From positions 248,001 to 312,000 of IMG/VR virus record IMGVR_UViG_3300018065_000011: a DNA stretch of 64,000 bases; one strand, 5' to 3'. The position numbers were made by a program, and so were the translations under genes. Under the pieces are notes generated by a model. The model was not told the origin of the DNA and searched no databases. It saw only the letters and a list, made by a program, of their open reading frames with translations. The stretch comes from a virus. Positions 47,808 to 53,617 of the stretch are shown here, piece by piece; positions within the stretch are counted from its first letter, which is position 1; each line of letters starts with the position of its first letter.

Positions 47808-48548
47808 TTAGCTCGCTATCTCGCACTCTTTGTTGTACTTGGCCTGAGCGGTCTCGATGTGACGGCATTTGCGCCGAAACTGGAAGCCCTCGCACTCGCA
47901 ATTCCAGCGGTTGTTCTTGCCAAGCCAGACTCGGTAAGAACCATCCTTGGCGCTCGGGATCTCGCACTCCCATTCGACTTCGCCACGGAAGCACTTGAGA
48001 TCGTCACGAGCGGGCGGGGTGGTGTACTCCAGCCCGAGCGCTTCGAAAACCTCGCGTTCGGTCTTACCGGCGATGCGCCGATACCAGCGCTTTTCAGTCT
48101 CGCCCTTCCGCTTGACGTGAATGAACGCGTAGCCCTGGGACTCGTCCGTTTCCTCGGGATCACATGGCTTGTATACGCCCTTTTCGTTGAGGAGTAGCCC
48201 CAGCGCGGCGGCGTGGCTTCGCATCTTGATGTTGAAGGTATGCGGGCCGGTCAGGTAGAGCCACGCGGCGCCGAAGCCATCTTCATCGGGCGCTCGGATC
48301 ACGTCTACCTGCATGCCACCCACGATGAGCCGGATCTTGGCATCCTTTCCTTGGACCCACTCGAAACCAGCTTTCTCGATTTCCGCCTGTGTGGGTAGCG
48401 TGCCGAGGAACACGATATCGACATCGCGAACGTACTCTTTGCCACGACGGAGAGAGCCGGCGATCTTGGCTTCCTTACCGAGCAAGGCGAGGACGGGAGC
48501 TACTCGCTCGACCGCGACGCCCTGGGGAATCTTCTTACCTTTGCTCAT
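47808..48548 (-). CDS. Minimal family X DNA polymerase-like protein with SWIM finger
   Basis: 246 residues. The nucleotidyltransferase core is clear: IAGSLRRGKEYVRDVDIVFL with D42 and D44, and MQVDVIRAPDEDGFGAAWLY with D82, giving the three metal-binding acids. TGPHTFNIKMRSHAAALGL and GVYKP follow the thumb pattern of PolX (T-G-x-x-x-x-N-x-x-x-R). The usual N-terminal 8-kDa helix-hairpin-helix region is absent. The C-terminal 35 residues have C-x-C...C-R-H (NCECEGFQFRRKCRHIE), a SWIM zinc finger that may replace the missing DNA-binding part. A repair or end-processing role is likely. Second SWIM protein in the window. Confidence 0.75.
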   Translation of the reverse strand: MSKGKKIPQGVAVERVAPVLALLGKEAKIAGSLRRGKEYVRDVDIVFLGTLPTQAEIEKAGFEWVQGKDAKIRLIVGGMQVDVIRAPDEDGFGAAWLYLTGPHTFNIKMRSHAAALGLLLNEKGVYKPCDPEETDESQGYAFIHVKRKGETEKRWYRRIAGKTEREVFEALGLEYTTPPARDDLKCFRGEVEWECEIPSAKDGSYRVWLGKNNRWNCECEGFQFRRKCRHIETAQAKYNKECEIAS

Positions 48549-48828
48549 CGTTGGTCTCCTTTAGCCGATACCAGAGGAAGCCTCGGTCTACACACTCAGC
48601 GACTCGAATGGCAGTGCTCTCCAGCACGAGATGCTTGACCGGATGCCCGGACGAGCAAACCGGACACGGTCCGGTGAATGAGCCGGTGATTCGTATTCGT
48701 GCTCCGCCAAGCTCGGAAGGAAGCCTGACCCAATCGGGAGCGCCGTCGCCCACGAGGTACATGCTCTCGTCCTCCGTGGAGGGTGAGGCGAAGTCGCCGG
48801 GGCGGCGGTTGAACCATGCGGTGGTCAT
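48535..48828 (-). CDS. Small phage protein with CxxC motif
   Basis: 97 residues. Residues 1-45 are acidic (DFASPSTEDESMYLVGDGAP); near 55-60 the pair C-P-V-C is followed by H-P-V-K-H, a possible zinc site. It overlaps both neighbours (14 bases with the polymerase gene; ATG within the previous stop). Unknown function. Confidence 0.6.
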   Translation of the reverse strand: MTTAWFNRRPGDFASPSTEDESMYLVGDGAPDWVRLPSELGGARIRITGSFTGPCPVCSSGHPVKHLVLESTAIRVAECVDRGFLWYRLKETNDEQR

Positions 48829-49044
48829 CAGGACGCCTTGGCTTCGGGAGCACTCTCCAGCTTGAGATCATCCCCGATGGCTGTCAACGCATCTTGGAAG
48901 GACCCCACGAAGGTGTTGCGAGAGGCGGTTATCACGTTGATGTGACGGCCGCGCCTCTCCTTGGGTCCGGCGAGTCCGCGGTCGATGCTTGTCCTGGTAG
49001 ACGAGGGTCCGGTCGTCGCGGGAGGTTTCGAGAAGAAGGTGCAT
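48828..49044 (-). pseudogene. Small gene with apparent single-base frameshift
   Basis: A strong ribosome site (GGAGAG) and the ATG at 49044 begin MHLLLETSRDDRTLVYQDKH, but that frame soon reads as Arg- and Pro-rich noise. The frame ending at 48828 reads naturally at its end (GRHINVITASRNTFVGSFQD, LTAIGDDLKLESAPEAKAS). The two combine into about 71 residues if one base is removed between about 48965 and 49000. Either the gene is mutated or the assembly has an error. First gene of the minus-strand unit behind a GTAAACTT-N12-CGCGTAGA site. Confidence 0.5.
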
Positions 49045-49062
49045 CTTTTGCTCTCCAACCTC

Positions 49063-49090
49063 TCTACGCGAGATCCCCGAAGAAGTTTAC
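49063..49090 (-). promoter_or_regulatory. Candidate promoter, GTAWACTY-N12-CGCGTAGA class
   Basis: On the minus strand GTAAACTT (49090-49083), 12 bases, CGCGTAGA (49070-49063), then 18 bases to the ATG at 49044. Confidence 0.65.
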
Positions 49091-49144
49091 ATTTCAAAAC
49101 GCGCGTAGGGCGCGGGCAAATCCTTCGATAGAAGCCTGTCTACG

Positions 49145-49402
49145 ATGGCTCTGGCCAAGATCATTAGGTTTGTCCGCTTGGCGGACGGCAAGACCAAGCT
49201 GGAGGCGAAGCGTGGAGCGAAGAATCCCTACTTGAACACGCCGCCGACTGTGTTGAAACGCGATCTCGAAAAGGAGACCAATCCCATGAAACGCAAGTTG
49301 ATGAGCGACGCATTGAATGCTTGGCGGATGACGCATGGGAATCCTTTGGCTCGTTCTGCGGCTCGTGTAGCTGCGCGTTGGCTCGACAGCGGAGGGACCT
49401 GA
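49145..49402 (+). CDS. Small basic phage protein with C-terminal RVAARWL motif
   Basis: 85 residues from ATG 49145. Basic first half (IIRFVRLADGKTKLEAKRGA), a helix, and an end reading LARSAARVAARWLDSGG, the same motif as at the ends of the proteins at 5223 and 4812. Two bases separate it from the AdoMet-decarboxylase-like gene, so they are co-transcribed. Possible promoter elements (GATAG, TCTACG) lie at 49130-49144 but match neither class well. Confidence 0.65.
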   Translation: MALAKIIRFVRLADGKTKLEAKRGAKNPYLNTPPTVLKRDLEKETNPMKRKLMSDALNAWRMTHGNPLARSAARVAARWLDSGGT

Positions 49403-49404
49403 CG

Positions 49405-49800
49405 ATGCATGGGCCGTTTGCTGGTTGGCACCTAATCGTGGATGCTCTCGTCGGGTCTGGAGATCCCACTGACCGGTTGGCGGATGTTGAGTTTCTGGAG
49501 ACGTTTCTCAGGGATCTCGTGATCCATCTGGATATGAAGATCCTGGGCGGTCCCTACATGAATGTGGTCGAGCCCGATTCGAAGCTCATTGAGACGGAAG
49601 AGGATGAGGGTGGGGTGACAGGATGTGTAGTGATCACAACGAGCCATATCTCACTGCACACGTGGCCGCTACGCAACCGCTTCTCCCTCGACATCTACTC
49701 GTGCAAGCAGTTTGACCCGGATGCAGCTAAGGACTTCATCACGGGACGACTTAGTTGCACGGAGCGAAGTATCAACTGGACGCAGCGGCTCTGGCCTTAG
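49405..49800 (+). CDS. speD: S-adenosylmethionine decarboxylase-like pyruvoyl enzyme (SpeD family)
   Basis: 131 residues from ATG 49405. The signature TTSHISLHTWPLRNRFSLDI and YSCKQFD matches prokaryotic AdoMet decarboxylases. Ser80 (self-cleavage and pyruvoyl formation), His85 and Cys100 keep the spacing of the B. subtilis enzyme (Ser63, His68, Cys83). The residue before the Ser is Thr where Glu is common. The usual product, decarboxylated AdoMet, is used for spermidine synthesis; some SpeD homologues are known to have changed to ornithine or arginine decarboxylases. No spermidine synthase gene is nearby. Polyamines could help DNA packing. Confidence 0.75.
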   Translation: MHGPFAGWHLIVDALVGSGDPTDRLADVEFLETFLRDLVIHLDMKILGGPYMNVVEPDSKLIETEEDEGGVTGCVVITTSHISLHTWPLRNRFSLDIYSCKQFDPDAAKDFITGRLSCTERSINWTQRLWP

Positions 49801-50115
49801 CTACTTGTCCTTGTCTAGATCGGCCTTGCAAGCGTCCAGGTCTTCATACGTGATGAGCAACGGGCGCTCATCCACATCGGGGAAACACTGATTGGGCACG
49901 CACTGTGACTTCACGTCCCAGCCATCGACGGTGGTCACGATGGAGCAGGTGAAGCCATCCTTGCAGCCGTCCTCGCCGTGGGGTGCCTCTTCATCGCATT
50001 CGTCCGCAGGCGCATTCACGACAATCGGATCGCTCTGCGTGTCAGCGGCAGGCGCCGTCTGCAAAGGAGCGTTGGCCGTCAGAGCGAGGAACCCGGTGAG
50101 GATGGTGGTGAGCAT
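49801..50115 (-). CDS. Secreted Cys-rich small protein
   Basis: 104 residues with an N-terminal signal peptide (MLTTILTGFLALTANAPLQT, cleavage near AxA around 19-24). The mature part is acidic with six Cys (DECDEEAPHGEDGCKDGFTC, SQCVPNQCFPD, DACKADLD), probably forming disulfides in the periplasm or outside the cell. Its stop abuts the stop of the SpeD-like gene. Expressed from its own promoter-like site. Confidence 0.7.
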   Translation of the reverse strand: MLTTILTGFLALTANAPLQTAPAADTQSDPIVVNAPADECDEEAPHGEDGCKDGFTCSIVTTVDGWDVKSQCVPNQCFPDVDERPLLITYEDLDACKADLDKDK

Positions 50116-50132
50116 TTCTTGTCTCCACCCAG

Positions 50133-50160
50133 TCTACGCGGGTTTTGTGGAGAAGTTTAC
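50133..50160 (-). promoter_or_regulatory. Candidate promoter, GTAWACTY-N12-CGCGTAGA class
   Basis: On the minus strand GTAAACTT (50160-50153), 12 bases, CGCGTAGA (50140-50133), then 17 bases to the ATG at 50115. It is 20 bases from the plus-strand late-type site at 50180, so the gap is divergent. Confidence 0.65.
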
Positions 50161-50179
50161 TGCGCCAAGTCCGCGCCCC

Positions 50180-50194
50180 TAGCTTGTCTATTTT
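50180..50194 (+). promoter_or_regulatory. Candidate late promoter, TAG-N6-TATA class
   Basis: TAG at 50180-50182, CTTGTC, then TATTTT at 50189-50194, followed by the palindrome AAGCGCTT. It precedes the tube gene. Confidence 0.45.
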
Positions 50195-50247
50195 CAAGCG
50201 CTTAACGAGGGTGGTGCGTCGCGCATTCCCCGCCCTTAGGAGACAGT

Positions 50248-51045
50248 ATGCCAAACACCGATCTAGTCCAGGGAGGCGCAGCAGGGCTCCAGGGCTCTAG
50301 CTCCGTCTACGACTACGGGACTTCCCCCAACACGAGAACAGCCGTTTCACAGAAGGTGAGGATCTTGTCCCCGGCCTACGGGACGACAAGTCAGCTTCTT
50401 CAGATTGGCGTGCTGACCAACTTCACACCTTCCGAGAGTCGCACTGTCGAGCCCCTACGCGGCATTGGGTTTGGCGATCAGATCGCTGAGCTTGTGCCGT
50501 CCGTGACGACAGAGATGACGCTGAGCTTTGAGCGAGCGTTGCTCTACATGGCGAATCTCTGGCAGGCGACTGGTTACGCTGGAGGCATCGACGGGCCCGT
50601 GCGTTCGTTGAAGCATCACAGGTGGCCGTTCGATGTGGAGGAGCAGCTTGTGTTTTCGACTCTTGTCGATATGGCACTTGGAGTCGAGAACGTGGGCTAC
50701 CAGGGTCAGGGTTTCCAGGGAGGAACGGCTCAGATCGTCTATCCCGATCAGCTAGATGGCGAGACCGGCCCGACTCCCAACGGTCCTTTCCCGCAGGGTG
50801 GCCAGCAGGGACACACGGCCATCATCACCATGTACGAGGCGTGCTGGTTCACGTCTTGGTCCAAGACCAACATCACCCGCGACACGGGAATGCTCATGGA
50901 GACGGGAGATGCGATGGTCACCGACGTTCACGACTTCGCCTCCGAGTACGGAGAATTTCTGGCTACGGGCAACGACCCATCCGTAGGCCAGCTTGGATCA
51001 GTCAGGTTTGGCGATCCACAGGCAGGAGGGACGCCGTTCGGCTAG
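50248..51045 (+). CDS. Probable tail tube protein
   Basis: 265 residues, ATG behind TTAGGAGAC. The protein is beta-rich with a moderately conserved core (VRILSPAYGTTSQLLQIGVL, TEMTLSFERALLYMANLWQA) and a C-terminal part with HTAIITMYEACWFTSWSKT. It lies directly upstream of the tail-chaperone-like pair and tape measure, the standard position of the tube gene in myoviruses, and has its own late-type promoter. A Gly-rich tail closes it. The assignment rests mainly on order and composition. Confidence 0.7.
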   Translation: MPNTDLVQGGAAGLQGSSSVYDYGTSPNTRTAVSQKVRILSPAYGTTSQLLQIGVLTNFTPSESRTVEPLRGIGFGDQIAELVPSVTTEMTLSFERALLYMANLWQATGYAGGIDGPVRSLKHHRWPFDVEEQLVFSTLVDMALGVENVGYQGQGFQGGTAQIVYPDQLDGETGPTPNGPFPQGGQQGHTAIITMYEACWFTSWSKTNITRDTGMLMETGDAMVTDVHDFASEYGEFLATGNDPSVGQLGSVRFGDPQAGGTPFG

Positions 51046-51233
51046 GGTACAGTGGCCTAAAACCGAGCAGTCGGTGGTTTCCAAGAATCAGACGCAGATG
51101 AATATCAGATCATATCCAGATTCCCGTGCTGTCTCCTAAACCCTATATCAGATCCAGACCCACATAGATCAGACCCAGATTCGTTTGCGCTGTTTTCCAG
51201 GCCACCGCTTGCTCTCTCAACGGGAGTAGCGGT
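51046..51233 (+). promoter_or_regulatory. Leader with CAGAY repeats and a ribosome-site hairpin
   Basis: 188 bases before the chaperone-like gene. AAACC...GGTTT hairpin near 51060-51082, about eight CAGAT or CAGAC words, a 13-codon mini-ORF starting in ACGCAGATG (about 51099), and a closing hairpin in which CCGCT (51205-51209) and CTCTC (51212-51216) pair with AGCGG (51228-51232) and GGGAG (51222-51226), covering the Shine-Dalgarno of ATG 51234. CCTATATC at about 51140 could be a promoter element. Confidence 0.5.
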
Positions 51234-52457
51234 ATGACAATCAACTTTGAGGCTCTGCAAGCCTCGCTCGAAAAGATCGGGCAACTAGGCCAAGCGGAGC
51301 GTTCTTTCAAAGCAGGCGACCACGCGATCACCATTCGTGTGCTTCAAGCACGTGAGGAGATCGAGGTCGATAAGTACGCTCAGATAGCCTGGGATGAGGC
51401 TTCGGGAGATGAAGACCGGGCTGCCTTGGCGGACTACATCGATCGGGTGCGGGTAGCCACTCTGTCACACGTCATCGTTCAGATTGGCGATCAAGACCTT
51501 CGACGGGAGGAGTTTGTCGAGACGGGGGAGGAGGACGAGAACGGGAACAAGGTCAAGAAGCCTCGTTATCTCGTGATTCGCGAGATGATCGGCAAGTGGA
51601 GTCGGCCTGTTTTGCACATGTGTTACCTCAACTACGGGACTTTGGTTCAAGAAGTCGAGAGTGCTTCTAGTAAGAGTATCGAGTCCTCAGAGGCTAACGT
51701 CGGGGGAGAGATCGATCGCCTTCAAACGCGGTTAGAGAACCTCAAGCGCATTCAGAGTGAGCAGAAGGCCATGGCTGATCGTGCCGCCATGACGGCGCAG
51801 ACACGAGAGGCTCTCGGTGAGTACAGCCAAGCCCATGAGGATCACATTGACCGACTGGCAACTGTGACGGGAGAGGTTGTAGAAGAGTCCGAGTCCGAGC
51901 CCGAGGCCGCGCCCAAGGCTGAAGGCGCGACCGAGCCCCCGAAGCGGCCTGTCAGACGAGAGCCGACGATACCACGTCGGGCAGTGCCGCCTGTGCGCGC
52001 TCAGAAGTCCGAACCTGTTGATGCGGACGGGATACCGCTGCCACATGAGGGGGATTCGTTCTACGATCCGGCCGATGGGGATGCGGCTGTAGCGGCTGAG
52101 CACAAACGTCTGGAAGCTTTCCGACAACAAAAGATGCGGGCGCAATCGAGACCCACAGCAGAACCAGAAGCGCCTGAATCTCCAGAACCGGAACCGGAGC
52201 CCCTTGAGCCTTTGCCTGGGGTGACGCGAGGACGGAAGCCGCCACACCGAGACGCACTCAACACGGCTGACGCCGTGCTCAATCTTCAGGGAGAGACGGT
52301 AGTGGACCAGCCCAAAGCTGCCACGGAAGCAGTAGAGGGTGTTCGATTGCCGACAGAGACCCTAAGTCCTCGATCGAAGCCAACAGAAAAACCAACGAAG
52401 GCTCCTGTGGATCCTCCACCAACGGGCTCAAGAAACCCGCGGTTTAGAGGTGCGTAG
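51234..52457 (+). CDS. Tail-assembly chaperone-like protein 1
   Basis: 407 residues. It sits in the position of the first tail-assembly chaperone, between tube and tape measure. Residues 1-150 are a folded domain (NFEALQASLEKIGQLGQAER, VLHMCYLNYGTLVQEVES); 155-210 form a coiled coil; the last 190 residues are Pro- and Glu-rich and probably disordered. No -1 slippery sequence is seen at its end, and the next gene has its own start. The role is inferred from gene order. Confidence 0.6.
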   Translation: MTINFEALQASLEKIGQLGQAERSFKAGDHAITIRVLQAREEIEVDKYAQIAWDEASGDEDRAALADYIDRVRVATLSHVIVQIGDQDLRREEFVETGEEDENGNKVKKPRYLVIREMIGKWSRPVLHMCYLNYGTLVQEVESASSKSIESSEANVGGEIDRLQTRLENLKRIQSEQKAMADRAAMTAQTREALGEYSQAHEDHIDRLATVTGEVVEESESEPEAAPKAEGATEPPKRPVRREPTIPRRAVPPVRAQKSEPVDADGIPLPHEGDSFYDPADGDAAVAAEHKRLEAFRQQKMRAQSRPTAEPEAPESPEPEPEPLEPLPGVTRGRKPPHRDALNTADAVLNLQGETVVDQPKAATEAVEGVRLPTETLSPRSKPTEKPTKAPVDPPPTGSRNPRFRGA

Positions 52458-52459
52458 TA

Positions 52460-53614
52460 GTGTTGTCTCCGCCCGCACCAACGCTTGAACAACGCAGTCC
52501 CATGTATGCGGACGTGCGTCATCTACTGACGCCTGGTTTTTTGACAGAGACGGTTCGTATCAACGAGACAGCGTTGGTATTGCGGACGTTCAACCGGGGA
52601 GACTATTTCATGCTCCTCAATCGAGGAGTCGAGTCCGAGAATCCGGCCTTTCTCGACTGGATCATAGCTGCCGCTGTGTGGGTGGTTGATGGGCAGCCGG
52701 TTCTAGAAGATCCGTCTGCTACCTACCACATTCGGGAGATGTGCGCGGGGTTTCCGAGAGTCATCAAGCACGATCTCATGGCGGTGGTTGGTCATCTTCG
52801 CGAACGAGTCGAGACAGCATTGAACCGGGTGGAGGCTTTCTTTTACGAGGATGAGTCTCGCTTTATCTGGCGTGCTCATGGGCCACGCATTACGGGAGCA
52901 ACCGGCGTTCCTGGCAGTGAGCGATTGGGTGTGAATGCGTTGCAGGAGTTGTGGATCGCTTACAACGAAGTTGAGGATCACCGGGAGTCCTTCGTCGCAC
53001 AATGGACGCAGACGAAGTTGATCGCCCAAACCATGGCTCCGAAGGGGATCAAGAAACTCAACAAGTCGGATGAGATGGCTCAGCGTCGGTTGGACCAGGA
53101 GCGCGAGGCTGTACGAACGAAGGCGTACTATCAATTCATTGGGCGCGAGGAGCTAGCGGCCAAGAGGGTGCCGGAGCAGAGCAACAGTCCCTATGTAGAG
53201 CGGTATGTTGTTCGTTCCGTCGAGGATATGCAGGAGGAGTATCGGAAGTGGCGTCAGGGCATCAAGGATGAGCACGATCTGATCGTGGACGCCTACAAAG
53301 CGAAGATTCGCGAGAAGATGGAACGCGAGCGACATGAGCGGGAGGAACGGATTGTAGAGGTCGATCGGGCAATGGAGACTGAGGGGGTCTCTGAGCCGCC
53401 TCTTCGAAACGTGTTGGGGCGCATTGAATCAATGGAGCCAGGATGGGCGAAGGGCAAGCGGATCTACTCAGGAGGAAAATCAGAGCGTCTTTACGAGCGC
53501 TATCTCAAGAATGACGTTGTGCCGGGTGCCATTCGCATGAAGGACGGCCAAGCAATCTCTGTTCCCGACACGTTACAAGAACGTGTGGAAGCCAGGAAGC
53601 CTGGAGGAAAATAG
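52460..53614 (+). CDS. Tail-assembly chaperone-like protein 2
   Basis: 384 residues from GTG 52460; ATG 52502 (MYADVRHLLTPGFLTETVRI) is an alternative without a ribosome site. The N-terminal domain has VLRTFNRGDYFMLLNRG; a long charged helix occupies about 255-300 (KIREKMERERHEREERIVEV). It ends two bases before the tape measure. It may bind the tape measure during tail assembly or be a small tail-tip component; by order the former is more likely. Confidence 0.6.
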   Translation: MLSPPAPTLEQRSPMYADVRHLLTPGFLTETVRINETALVLRTFNRGDYFMLLNRGVESENPAFLDWIIAAAVWVVDGQPVLEDPSATYHIREMCAGFPRVIKHDLMAVVGHLRERVETALNRVEAFFYEDESRFIWRAHGPRITGATGVPGSERLGVNALQELWIAYNEVEDHRESFVAQWTQTKLIAQTMAPKGIKKLNKSDEMAQRRLDQEREAVRTKAYYQFIGREELAAKRVPEQSNSPYVERYVVRSVEDMQEEYRKWRQGIKDEHDLIVDAYKAKIREKMERERHEREERIVEVDRAMETEGVSEPPLRNVLGRIESMEPGWAKGKRIYSGGKSERLYERYLKNDVVPGAIRMKDGQAISVPDTLQERVEARKPGGK

Positions 53615-53617
53615 CCG

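Noticed and set aside
52440-52465. Programmed frameshift joining the two tail-chaperone-like genes, as in many tailed phages
   Set aside because: No slippery sequence at the end of the first gene; a stop and a separate GTG start lie between them.
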